Assembly: GCF_021353295.2 (NCBI RefSeq) | Contig: NZ_CP120635.1 | Location: 2,435,501 to 2,499,500 of the forward strand | From: Pseudodesulfovibrio thermohalotolerans | GTDB taxonomy: Bacteria > Desulfobacterota > Desulfovibrionia > Desulfovibrionales > Desulfovibrionaceae | Direction: 5' to 3' | DNA length: 64,000 nt | Part shown: one piece after another, positions 25,646 to 36,886 of the stretch | Numbering within the stretch: position 1 is the first letter of the stretch | How the letters are laid out: the number at the start of each line of letters is the position of its first letter | The notes under the pieces: generated by a model | What the model was told of the DNA's origin: nothing | Database searches by the model: none | The model's input: the letters and a program-made list of their open reading frames with translations, nothing else | Program-made: the position numbers and the translations under genes

Positions 25646-26385
25646 CAGCCCTCCTCCCCGTCCCAGGGAACAATGGTCCGGCAAGCGGTCCAGGAGCCGG
25701 GCGCGCGGACGCCATGCGCCTTGACCTCGTCAAGCACGGCGGCAGGCGGGCCGTCCAACGCCAACATGCCGTTGTCGAGCACGGCCAGTTCGTCCACCAA
25801 ATCGATGAAGCTGTCCAGGTCGTGGCTGGAAACAACCTGGGTCAATCCAGCTTCCCGGTTGGCCCGAATCAGGGCGCGCATCTCGCGCACGCCCGGGTAA
25901 TCCAGACCGCTGAACGGTTCGTCCAAAAGCAGCACACACGGCCTGTCGAGCAATGCCGCCGCCAGACAGAGCTTCCGCTTGGTGCCCCAGGAGAGGGTCT
26001 GCACCGGGCGGTCCCAGTACTTCAGCAGATTGAGCCGCTCCGCCATGTCGCGGGCCTCGGCCGTCACAGCCTCGCTCCGCTCGCGGCCAAGCAAAAGGTC
26101 CTCTTCCACCGTGGCCCCGAGAATCTGCAAGTCCGCATCCTGCATGACCAACCGGCAGACCGAACGGATGCCGCCCTCCTTGCCCGGGCTGACACGCCCG
26201 GCCACTTCAAGGCTTCCGCTGACCGGGGCATACAAACCAGCCATCAAAGCGAGCAAGGTGGACTTGCCGGAACCGTTGGCACCGGCCAGGCCGAGCAAGC
26301 CGCCCTTAATCACTTTCAGGGAAACCTCGGACAACACCTCTTCCCCCGCAGGATAGGCAAACGTAACCGTATTGAGTTCTATCAT
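25645..26385 (-). CDS. ECF transporter ATPase (CbiO-like)
   Basis: 246-aa ABC ATPase. Walker A GANGSGKS near 35-42, Q loop VMQDADLQIL, Walker B VLLLDEP near 152-158, D loop SGLD and switch His in SSHDLD. The signature motif reads LSWGTKRK instead of LSGGQ, a divergence seen among ECF-type ATPases. Only one ATPase gene is present, so a homodimer is likely. Translationally coupled to the T component by a one-base overlap. Confidence 0.9.
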   Translation of the reverse strand: MIELNTVTFAYPAGEEVLSEVSLKVIKGGLLGLAGANGSGKSTLLALMAGLYAPVSGSLEVAGRVSPGKEGGIRSVCRLVMQDADLQILGATVEEDLLLGRERSEAVTAEARDMAERLNLLKYWDRPVQTLSWGTKRKLCLAAALLDRPCVLLLDEPFSGLDYPGVREMRALIRANREAGLTQVVSSHDLDSFIDLVDELAVLDNGMLALDGPPAAVLDEVKAHGVRAPGSWTACRTIVPWDGEEG

Positions 26386-26477
26386 TGTATTCCTCGATCA
26401 CAACACTCCATCATCCCAATCACACTGTCAACGCCCCAATACAAAAAGGTCGTCTACCACGGTCCGAGGACAGCAAC

Positions 26478-26502
26478 AAAAAACCCCGCCGAAGCGGGGT
26501 TT
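26478..26502 (-). terminator. Terminator of the FadL-like gene
   Basis: Stem AAACCCCGC / GCGGGGTTT around CGAA; on the minus strand it runs into TTTTTTG. It starts 22 bases after the outer-membrane gene stop. Confidence 0.9.
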
Positions 26503-26524
26503 GTCATTTTCCGTTCGGCGAAGC

Positions 26525-27739
26525 CTAGAAGTGGTATCCGATGGAAGTGCCGACACCCCAGGTGCTGCCGTTCTTGAAATCCACATCGTAATTCTGTGCG
26601 CCGTCGCTCATGGTTATGCCGGTACGCTCTTTGGTGATGATATACATGCCAGCCACATCAACGGTCCAGTCGCTCCACTTATACCCCGCGCCCAGCGTGA
26701 ACATCTGACGGTCGTTGGCGGGCAACATGGGGGATGCGTACTCCCCGCGAATGGGCGTCTGGTCGTAAACATATCCGGCGCGCAGGGCGAAGGCGTCGGT
26801 CAGCAGGTACTCGGCGCCGAGCTGAAACCGCCAGGTGGACTTGTAGTTGAAGTCCTCCACCGTATCGGGCAGCGCGGAACCGTCGAAATCGAATTCGATG
26901 CGGTCGAACTGTTCCCACTGGGTGTAGACTATGTCGAATTCGAAAGTCAGGTTCTCGATAGGCTTGAAGCCCAGGCCGACGCTGTAGCTCGCCGGGAAGT
27001 CGGCCGTCATGGTACAATCGCCCTTTCCATTGATGGGCAGGGGGCTGCGGGTCACTTCCACGTCGCCGTCACCTTCGAAATGCACCGGGGAGCGGTACAT
27101 CAACCCCAGGGAAAACATCTCGTTGAAGTCATAGAGCAGCCCCATGTTGAAGCCGAAGGACGTCCCTTCGACATCGGTCTTGAGCGTTCCGCCGCCGAAG
27201 GTGGGTAATTCCCTGTGAACCGTGAAGAAACCTTTAATGATCTCGATACCACCACCCACGGACAGGGAATCGTTGATCTTATAGGAAACTGTCGGAGTCA
27301 TGGAGAAGGATTCCAGCAGGGCGTCCTCAATCAACGTATCGCCGGGCCAATCGCTGTCGTAGTTGGTACCCAGGCCGAACCGGGTATACAGACCCAGGCC
27401 AAGCGTCCAGTCTTCGTTGAGCTGGTGGGTCGCGAAAGCGTGAGGCACGCCGAAGACCTCTTTCTGGGTCCGGTTCTTATCTCCGTTGATGTAAACATCG
27501 GAAGATGGAGAAACAGCGGTCACGCCGCCGTATATGTTGGTCCCTTCAAGCCGGGACATCTGCGCCGGATTGTAGGCGACGACGGAAGCGTCATTACCGG
27601 TGGCGTAGTTGGCAGTACCCATTCCCAGGGCGCGGTTGCCCCATTCATACAACGCAAAACCGCCTGCATGGACCACATTGGCGGTCGCCAGCAGGCAGGC
27701 CAGAAAACCGAGCGCAAAACATGCGTAGACGCGTTTCAT
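26525..27739 (-). CDS. FadL/OmpP1/TodX family outer-membrane protein
   Basis: 404 aa with signal peptide ending VVHAGGF and the family N-terminal plug region NRALGMGTANYATGNDASVVAYNPAQMSRL (in two parts), then a predicted 14-strand barrel ending ...TSIGYHF. FadL proteins carry hydrophobic compounds (long-chain fatty acids, aromatics) laterally through the outer membrane. AAGGGGGAAGG before the ATG. Monocistronic with its own terminator. Confidence 0.92.
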   Translation of the reverse strand: MKRVYACFALGFLACLLATANVVHAGGFALYEWGNRALGMGTANYATGNDASVVAYNPAQMSRLEGTNIYGGVTAVSPSSDVYINGDKNRTQKEVFGVPHAFATHQLNEDWTLGLGLYTRFGLGTNYDSDWPGDTLIEDALLESFSMTPTVSYKINDSLSVGGGIEIIKGFFTVHRELPTFGGGTLKTDVEGTSFGFNMGLLYDFNEMFSLGLMYRSPVHFEGDGDVEVTRSPLPINGKGDCTMTADFPASYSVGLGFKPIENLTFEFDIVYTQWEQFDRIEFDFDGSALPDTVEDFNYKSTWRFQLGAEYLLTDAFALRAGYVYDQTPIRGEYASPMLPANDRQMFTLGAGYKWSDWTVDVAGMYIITKERTGITMSDGAQNYDVDFKNGSTWGVGTSIGYHF

Positions 27740-28015
27740 CCTTCCCCCTTGTGATCGCCGCGCCAGCGACGACGTTCAGTTGAATGCCTCCTGCACCCTC
27801 CCAGATGCATTGGTGTCTTTCCACCCCGGAAACATTGCGTTACCTTATGCACAAACTGCACCCTCATACACACGGCAAATAAAAATGTAAAACCAAAAAG
27901 TCTTTTCAAACAGCTGTTTAACCCATTTCCCCAAAAGGTGAAACGCGGCACGATTCTGGCACGAAACAACGGTTGGCGGCGGGAAGCGGCATAATTTACC
28001 GACGCTGGAGGTCAC

Positions 28016-28453
28016 ATGAAACGATTCATACCGAGGCTGGACGCCAAGGAAAAAAGCTTCCACGGGCTGTTGGCCGTGGGAGGGCTTGCTGGGATCATCG
28101 AGGGCTCGATCCGGTACGGCTTCACCCTGCACACGGCATTCCCCGGCATGTTGCTGACACTGCTCGGGGCGTTCCTCGGCGGGTTCACCGGCTTTTTCGT
28201 GAAGGACTGTTTCCGCGCCTGGCGGGGCCTCAAGCCCTACCGGGGGGTAAACAACGACGGCTGGATGCTGGGAGGTTTTTTGGGTTCGTTCGTGGGCGCC
28301 CTGTTCCAGGTTGCGGCCAGCCCGGACGGGGCGAACCTGGTCATCGGTTCCATAGCCGGAGCCTTCTTCGGCGCGGCAGGCGGAGCGTTGCCTGACGAAT
28401 TCATCACGCCCATACTGGGTAGAATGGCGGAAAGAACGCCCGACAGATCCTGA
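28016..28453 (+). CDS. Hypothetical membrane protein with glycine zippers
   Basis: 145 aa, two glycine-rich helical pairs (GMLLTLLGAFLGGFTGFFV and LGGFLGSFVGALFQV, then GSIAGAFFGAAGGALPDEF) flanked by basic segments. It looks like an inner-membrane protein with tightly packed helices. GGAGGTCAC before the ATG. Not recognised; no function proposed. Confidence 0.7.
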   Translation: MKRFIPRLDAKEKSFHGLLAVGGLAGIIEGSIRYGFTLHTAFPGMLLTLLGAFLGGFTGFFVKDCFRAWRGLKPYRGVNNDGWMLGGFLGSFVGALFQVAASPDGANLVIGSIAGAFFGAAGGALPDEFITPILGRMAERTPDRS

Positions 28454-28493
28454 CGCCGTTTGACGGCGGCGAGAACCTGCCGGGCGGAAAAGG

Positions 28494-29240
28494 TTACTGC
28501 ATGTTGACCCAGATGACCGCGCCCATTTCGAGCTCGCGGCCCTCATAGGGCTGCTCGGCGGCATTCAGACCGGCGAATCCCCACCATCCCTTCCACGGGC
28601 ATACGAAGGTAAAGACGCCTTGCCCGTCGGCGATCACTTCCTGCGTGACCATGCGCTCGTTGGGAGCCTGACGCTTACCGTCCTTGTTATAAAACTCCAC
28701 CTCCACCCGGGTGTACGGAGCGGGCTTGCCATCAAGCATGACCACACCCTGGAAAACGTTGCCTGCGTAGTTGCCGAAGGGCCTCGTCAGCGGCACGATC
28801 TCGGTATCCAGTCCGAGCGGAGTGTTCCACTCCTCTCCCTCGCCGTAAGCGTCGATCACAACCTTGGTGATGTGCCGAATGTAATTGTTCTCGGCGTCTT
28901 CCTTATAAGGAACCGGATCGAAGACGAAGGTGTACATTCCCGGTGCCTTGGGAGTGAAAGAGGTCTTCCAGGCGGTGTGTCCCATAACCTCGGTCTTGGT
29001 CAGCGAAGACAGCAGGTCCATCTTCTGCTCGTTGTTCACGGCCACGAAAAAGGCGGCGGGCTTTTCCAGCTCCATTCCCTGACCCTCGAAAGGATGGGAG
29101 AAGGACAGGGTCAACTCAACGGTCCGCTTGTCCTGGGTCAGCTCGTCCGTATCCGGAATCAACATGCCAAAATGGGCAAAAGCCTGACCGGCAAACAGAA
29201 CGACGCTCAGAATCGCCAGAACAAAAGTCAGTTTTCTCAT
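28494..29240 (-). CDS. Periplasmic DUF4198 protein (NikK/CbiK-like metal-uptake accessory)
   Basis: 248 aa: signal peptide MRKLTFVLAILSVVLFAGQ then AFA cleavage, leaving an N-terminal HFGM in which the free amine and His could bind a metal ion. The rest is beta-rich with KAPGMYTFVFDPVPY and the C-terminal VCPWKGWWGFAGLN block, as in DUF4198 proteins. In several Ni/Co ECF systems a DUF4198 protein (NikK) is a periplasmic component. The ATG at 29240 was preferred (GAGGAG six bases before). Preceded by a good promoter with an inverted repeat over the -10. The ECF T/A pair is 2.8 kb away. Confidence 0.8.
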   Translation of the reverse strand: MRKLTFVLAILSVVLFAGQAFAHFGMLIPDTDELTQDKRTVELTLSFSHPFEGQGMELEKPAAFFVAVNNEQKMDLLSSLTKTEVMGHTAWKTSFTPKAPGMYTFVFDPVPYKEDAENNYIRHITKVVIDAYGEGEEWNTPLGLDTEIVPLTRPFGNYAGNVFQGVVMLDGKPAPYTRVEVEFYNKDGKRQAPNERMVTQEVIADGQGVFTFVCPWKGWWGFAGLNAAEQPYEGRELEMGAVIWVNMQ

Positions 29241-29298
29241 CACACACTCCTCAATGATTATTGCAGAATAAATCCAAACCCTTGATCTTTCGATGTCA

Positions 29299-29326
29299 CT
29301 AATAGCAAATTAGTAGCACAAGTCAA
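29299..29326 (-). promoter_or_regulatory. Promoter with overlapping inverted repeat, DUF4198 gene
   Basis: Minus-strand TTGACT (29326-29321), 16 bases, TATTAG (29304-29299). A dyad ACTAAT-N5-ATTAGT (29298-29314) covers the -10, a position where a repressor would block it. Regulator unknown; it does not match the E. coli NikR site. Confidence 0.5.
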
Positions 29327-29372
29327 GCAAGAATACGGATATGTTACTTGCAAACACCTCGGAGTCAATGAA

Positions 29373-30296
29373 TCAATCCTGCCGGTTGCGCCAGCGGCGG
29401 GCGAGAGTCACGCCGGAGATATTGTGCCACAGGCTGAAAAGCGCGCCGGGCAGCGCGGAAGCCGCGCCAAAGTGCTTCACGGCCAGCGCCACGCCCAGGC
29501 CGGAATTCTGCATTCCCACTTCAATGGCCAGCGTTCTGGCATCGCGCCGGGAACACCTGGCGGCGCGGGCCAAACCGTATCCGGCCGCCAGCCCCAGGGT
29601 GTTGTGCAGGACCACGGCCAACAAAGCCATGGCCGGCAGGCCGAGAAGAGTCGTCTGATTCAGGCCGATGATGCAGGCGATAAGCAGCGCGATGACGATG
29701 ATGGACAGGGACGGGAACCAGCGCAGAAACGGTTCAAGCCGGTGGCGGAACAAGCGGCGCAGGATAAGTCCGTCGATGAGGGGAAAGACGACTATCCAGA
29801 AAATGGATTGCACCATGGCCCAGAACTCGATCTCCACCTGACGCTCCAGCAACAAATAGATGATGGCCGGTGTAAGCAGCGGCGCTATACACGTGGAGGC
29901 CAGAGTCATGGTCACCGAAAGGGGCACGTTGGCCTTTGCCAGATAGGCGATGACATTGGACGCGGTGCCGCCCGGGCAGGCTCCAACCACGATCATGCCC
30001 ACGGCGATTTCCGGCGGAAGGCCGAGAAATCGGGAAATGACCACGGCCAGGATGGGCATGATGATGTATTGCAGGGCCATGCCCAGCCCCACCACGGGCC
30101 ACTTGCGCAGAATTTGAGCGAAATCGCCGAATTCCAGGGTCAGTCCCATGCCGAACATGATTACGCCCAGTCCCAGAGGAATGTGCGGCTTCACCCAGGT
30201 GAAGGAAGGAGGATACGCCAGGGCCACGGCGGACATGACAACGGCGATAAGAAGGAAGTTTTTTTCGATATAATAGGGTATGGTGTCGATTTTCAT
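29373..30296 (-). CDS. BASS family (bile acid:sodium symporter) transporter
   Basis: 307 aa, eight to ten membrane helices. Family motifs: LGVIMFGMGLTLEFGDF near 43, VGACPGGTASNVIAYLAKANVPLSV (two blocks) which forms the sodium site, and EVGMQNSGLGVALA near 262. Members move organic acids or sterol-like anions with Na+; bacterial substrates include pantoate and sulfonates. The ATG at 30296 gives the usual family length, but its ribosome site is poor. A much longer upstream extension in frame has no family support. Confidence 0.88.
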   Translation of the reverse strand: MKIDTIPYYIEKNFLLIAVVMSAVALAYPPSFTWVKPHIPLGLGVIMFGMGLTLEFGDFAQILRKWPVVGLGMALQYIIMPILAVVISRFLGLPPEIAVGMIVVGACPGGTASNVIAYLAKANVPLSVTMTLASTCIAPLLTPAIIYLLLERQVEIEFWAMVQSIFWIVVFPLIDGLILRRLFRHRLEPFLRWFPSLSIIVIALLIACIIGLNQTTLLGLPAMALLAVVLHNTLGLAAGYGLARAARCSRRDARTLAIEVGMQNSGLGVALAVKHFGAASALPGALFSLWHNISGVTLARRWRNRQD

Positions 30297-30682
30297 GAAG
30301 GTGGGGTGGCCCAAATACGGGTTATTGTCAACGCCGGAACCCGAGAATCGACCCGACTGCTCCCGGATGGCAATCCTGTCCGACGGACAGCCAGCGCGAC
30401 GGAGAATGGCGGTCAAAGCTCCATATTCCGGGCCACGTAAGCGGATCAACCCGAGCCGGACATGCCGACGAAAGAATCCTTGAAGATCAGGACAAGGGAA
30501 GTGTTGACGAACGGCCGGGAACGCTGTAGAAACACGATTCCCGTACAGAGGGAAGCCGGACGGCGGTTGCGTTGAAAACTCCGTCAGGTCCGAGAGGAAG
30601 CAGCGGTATCGATTGCTGCCGGGTGTCCGGTTTCCACTCAAAGGCGCGTTCATGACTGAACGCGCCTTTTTCATTTGCTGCT
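30297..30682. other. 386-base gap between the BASS and kinase genes
   Basis: No credible gene. It contains the kinase terminator at 30640-30669 and presumably the promoter of the BASS gene. No other repeat or RNA element recognised. Confidence 0.5.
30640..30669 (-). terminator. Hairpin terminator after the hybrid kinase gene
   Basis: Thirteen-base arms AAAGGCGCGTTCA / TGAACGCGCCTTT around 4 bases, 13 bases past the kinase stop. The T-run is short on the minus strand (TTT) and longer on plus. Confidence 0.6.
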
Positions 30683-34108
<3,426 letters not shown>

Positions 34109-34419
34109 TCTCCGTACCTTCTCTCCCGGACTAATTCCACGACCGGGCTCAGCATCTCTCACGAAACATCTTATATGCCAACAGGCCAAAAGGGAACCTT
34201 TCGGCGAAACTGCCCGACGTTTCGGGCACTAGGTGCATACCCCGACAATTTCCAACAGTCGATTATAGTTGCACGCAATTTCGCCCATCAGACGGGAAAA
34301 ACATCCCGCGCTCCGTACTTGGATCGATGAACGGAAGAAATCCGAAAACGCAGCGCGGCGAAACAAAGCCGACAGGCAGGCCCCCGTAAACTGGGAGTCA
34401 AGACGACATAACAGCGCGC
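34109..34419. other. Gap between solute-binding protein and kinase genes
   Basis: About 310 bases without a gene. A hairpin TGCCCGA / TCGGGCA at 34211-34228 could be a weak terminator for the solute-binding gene; the T-run is missing. Nothing else recognised. Confidence 0.4.
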
Positions 34420-35166
34420 TCATCGCACCCAACGCTCCAAGACCGGCTTCAACGCCCCTTCGCGCTTCAGGGCCTCAAGAACCGCCTCCAACCGATTACG
34501 CAACTCCTCGTTGCCTTTTTCCACGGCAAAACCAACAGGAGATCCGGGATCGCCCATGTCCATGATCCGGACAGCCACGCCATGCCTCTCGGCCAAAAGC
34601 AGTCCGACGGCCATGGGCGCAATGACCGCGACCACCCTGCCTTCGACGAGCATCTGCATGGACTGGTCTATGCTCTTGGTCTTTACAATGCGAATGGACT
34701 TGAGGAGCCCCCGGCTACGCAAGTATTGTTCGACATAAGAAGAACGGTCACCGGCGACCACCTTGGAGACAAGATCGGCGGCCTCGAAAATATCGGGATC
34801 GCCCTGGTGAACAAAAATGACGGCCTTTCTTTTGTAATACGGCGACGTAAAACTGAAACGGCCGCGCCCATGATTTCGATAAATCTCCACTCCGGTCACG
34901 CAATCCACCTGCCCAAGGCGCAAACTTGCGAGGACATCATCCCAATCCCCGGCCACAAAAACGACCTCGCGCCCAAGCTTGGCGAAAACAAGCCGGGCCA
35001 CCTCCACATCGAGCCCCCAAGGCTCTCCCTCGCCGTCCAGGAACTGGTACGGCGGATGCTCCCAGGCCATGCCGCAACGAATGGCCTGCTCCGCTTGCGC
35101 GCGACACGTCCCGGCAATTATCCATAAGCAACACGCCAACACGCAACAAAACAATTTCCGCCCCAT
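34420..35166 (-). CDS. Periplasmic solute-binding protein, family 3
   Basis: 248 aa: signal peptide MGRKLFCCVLACCLWIIAG with AQA cleavage, then a SBP_bac_3 domain (AIRCGMAWEHPPYQFLDG, GLDVEVARLVFAKLG, RFSFTSPYYKRKAVIFV, QMLVEGRVVAVIAP). Normally binds amino acids for an ABC importer, but no permease or ATPase is near. Orphan proteins of this kind can feed membrane sensors; the neighbouring gene downstream is a hybrid kinase, though its periplasmic part is small. ATG at 35166 with GGGGGA site. Confidence 0.88.
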   Translation of the reverse strand: MGRKLFCCVLACCLWIIAGTCRAQAEQAIRCGMAWEHPPYQFLDGEGEPWGLDVEVARLVFAKLGREVVFVAGDWDDVLASLRLGQVDCVTGVEIYRNHGRGRFSFTSPYYKRKAVIFVHQGDPDIFEAADLVSKVVAGDRSSYVEQYLRSRGLLKSIRIVKTKSIDQSMQMLVEGRVVAVIAPMAVGLLLAERHGVAVRIMDMGDPGSPVGFAVEKGNEELRNRLEAVLEALKREGALKPVLERWVR

Positions 35167-35478
35167 TGATGTCCCCCGGGTCGCTTTTTCCGCCCTGTCC
35201 GCCGGAATACGGACGGAGCATAGTCGAATCCTACCACACGCCCCCAATCGAACCAACAGCATTATACCCCGCAACAAAAAGATGAACCCGCCTCCTCGTC
35301 GGGCAGGTTCATCGCCTTTCTTCCACATTTCGCGATCCGGTCAACGCAAGAACACGCAAACGGCATTCAAGGGCAAGGATTCTTCTTTCGGTATGCGACG
35401 TCGCCGCTGGTTGGATGCAGGTACGACTTTCGCCAGCCGGACGAAATATAATGCGACGTCTCATCGTCCGTATTTTTC
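35167..35478. other. 312-base gap with a terminator
   Basis: Contains the minus-strand hairpin at 35276-35313 and probably the promoter of the solute-binding gene. No gene seen. Confidence 0.5.
35276..35313 (-). terminator. Minus-strand rho-independent terminator
   Basis: Arms GATGAACC and GGTTCATC (35281-35288, 35306-35313) with an inner GCC/GGC stem; minus-strand tail TTTTTG. It would stop a leftward transcript from the small gene at 35479. Confidence 0.75.
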
Positions 35479-35658
35479 CTAGAACAGATTCAACTCCAGA
35501 TATCTGACGTTCATCAGGCCGCACACGACAAGATAAACGCCGACGGCCACGGCCGTAAAACCGACAACATACGCCACCCCCCTGCCGGACACCGGAACGT
35601 CCTCAACGATGAAACGGCGCGCAGAAAACTTCCCGCACGCCGTCCAAAGAGGAGACAA
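35479..35658 (-). CDS. Possible small membrane protein
   Basis: 59 aa if started at the TTG at 35658, which has GGGGG four bases before it; a longer TTG start at 35688 is possible. One clear membrane helix (VAYVVGFTAVAVGVYLVV). Followed 165 bases on by a terminator. Weak evidence; no family known. Confidence 0.35.
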   Translation of the reverse strand: MSPLWTACGKFSARRFIVEDVPVSGRGVAYVVGFTAVAVGVYLVVCGLMNVRYLELNLF

Positions 35659-35677
35659 GATGCCCCCATCATGATGC

Positions 35678-35697
35678 GGCCATCCCAAAGAAAAAAG
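35678..35697. repeat. Direct repeat copy 1, flank of AT-rich islet
   Basis: 20 bases, GGCCATCCCAAAGAAAAAAG, 19/20 identical to 36680-36699. Each copy runs straight into a terminator hairpin on the minus strand. Confidence 0.6.
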
Positions 35698-35721
35698 CTT
35701 GCAGTGTATACCGCAAGCTTT
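35690..35721 (-). terminator. Terminator at the left end of the islet
   Basis: Arms AAAGCTTGC / GCAAGCTTT with a 10-base loop; minus-strand tail TTTTTTCTTT. It lies downstream of the methyltransferase gene. Confidence 0.85.
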
Positions 35722-35823
35722 GGATTAACGTGGAGTAAAGAAAAGGGAACTCATCAAATCGACATCACCCCAAACGATCTCAAAGAGTTACCTTTTCGTC
35801 TTGATGGACCGACTGTAATACAG

Positions 35824-35854
35824 CACTGCAATGGTTGCATTGCGGGCTTTTTTT
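35824..35854 (+). terminator. Hairpin with T-run at the methyltransferase stop
   Basis: GCAATG-GTTG-CATTGC, then GGGCTTTTTTT on plus. No plus-strand gene is visible upstream, so its function is unclear. Confidence 0.4.
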
Positions 35855-36465
35855 ACTTCCGCAACAGAAACCAGTTGATATCATCTTTATGGAAGTTGTT
35901 GTCTTTGTGGTATGCAAAACCATAATCGACAAGTTCGACATCAGGAAATTTTTCTAAAAACTCACCGGCAAAGTCTCTTTTAAAAAGACGACAGCTATGC
36001 CCTCTGTAGTTCACTTCCGTTGGTGACGGATTGTAATACTCAGCGATGCATATATATTGAGACGAATATTCGTATATCTTGCTATATACAGTATCAAAAT
36101 CGTCAGGGTTAATGTGAATCAACACCCCTTTTGACAATACTAAATCGTATTTACGATCCGGGGTATAATCAAGGATCGAAGTGTTGTGCACATCTGCAAT
36201 CCCAAGTTCACGCAACTGACCGGCAGCTTTTTCATTAATTTCTATGGCCGCCAAATCCGCTTCAGGAAGCAGTTTTTTGATGGCGATCAAATTCATTCCG
36301 ATATTGGCCCCAAACTCGATGATGCCTTTGACGGAAACTGTGTGTTGTAAGACTTTTGAAAAAATATATATTCGAGGCCAAATACTTCTCGCTCTGATTT
36401 CTTGCGATGTATTCATCGCCAAAAGTCCCCGCCCAAAAATCCTCTTGCTCGGTTCTAAAAGCCAT
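35853..36465 (-). pseudogene. Frameshifted SAM methyltransferase, pseudaminic-acid-associated type
   Basis: Two overlapping frames together give one protein of about 203 aa. The first (start 36465, good GGGGATAGGAT leader) encodes MAFRTEQEDFWAGTFGDEYI..NQSEKYLASNIYFF; the second continues SKVLQHTVSVKGIIEFGANIGMNL to the stop, with the SAM site EFGANIG and later LSKGVLIHINPD. This order matches methylases found in pseudaminic acid/surface-sugar clusters (TIGR03587-like). The break falls in A6 at 36359-36364 (T6 on the coding strand): one extra T restores the frame. Base composition is clearly AT-richer than neighbours, suggesting transfer. May be a sequencing slip or real mutation. Confidence 0.8.
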
Positions 36466-36679
36466 ATCCTATCCCCTTAGCATCGATTTTACTACGGACA
36501 CATCGAACTATTTAAAGTATAGTACATTGTTACGTTGCCGCCGATAGGAACCCGGTGGCTTAATCGTTCCGCCCAGCCTCCCGACTCATGACATCAGGAA
36601 TAACACGCCCAACTTTTGCTGTCGCTGCCGCCTTCGGAATGCACTTGAAAAAAAGACAAGGTGGCCGCACCATCAGCGA

Positions 36680-36699
36680 GGCCACCCCAAAGAAAAAAG
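36680..36699. repeat. Direct repeat copy 2, flank of AT-rich islet
   Basis: GGCCACCCCAAAGAAAAAAG, one mismatch to 35678-35697; it forms the tail of the tRNA-Ser terminator. Confidence 0.6.
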
Positions 36700-36722
36700 G
36701 CTTACAGCAATCGCTGTAAGCC
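36690..36722 (-). terminator. Terminator of tRNA-Ser
   Basis: Arms GGCTTACAGC / GCTGTAAGCC around AATC; minus-strand tail TTTTTTCTTT. Starts 11 bases after the tRNA. Confidence 0.88.
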
Positions 36723-36733
36723 CTTGTGTTTCC

Positions 36734-36825
36734 TGGCGGAGAGGAGAGGATTTGAACCTCCGGCTGAGTTTCCCCAGCACACGCTTTCCAGGCGTGCTCC
36801 TTAAGCCGGACTCGGACACCTCTCC
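36734..36825 (-). tRNA. tRNA-Ser (anticodon GGA)
   Basis: 92-nt class II tRNA with encoded CCA: acceptor GGAGAGG/CCTCTCC, anticodon stem CACGC/GCGTG around loop CTGGAAA (anticodon GGA), long variable arm with GCTG..CAGC, T loop TTCAAAT. It reads TCC/TCT. It lies 61 bases downstream of pyrD on the same strand. Confidence 0.95.
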
Positions 36826-36886
36826 GCGTCGAGAGGCAGTAACTAACTAATCTATCGGGGCTTGGCAAGTAAAAATTTTATTCTTT

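Noticed and set aside
35690..36722. Mobile element with integrase at tRNA-Ser
   Set aside because: No integrase or transposase frame, and the direct repeat does not include the tRNA 3' end, so only a possible islet is claimed.
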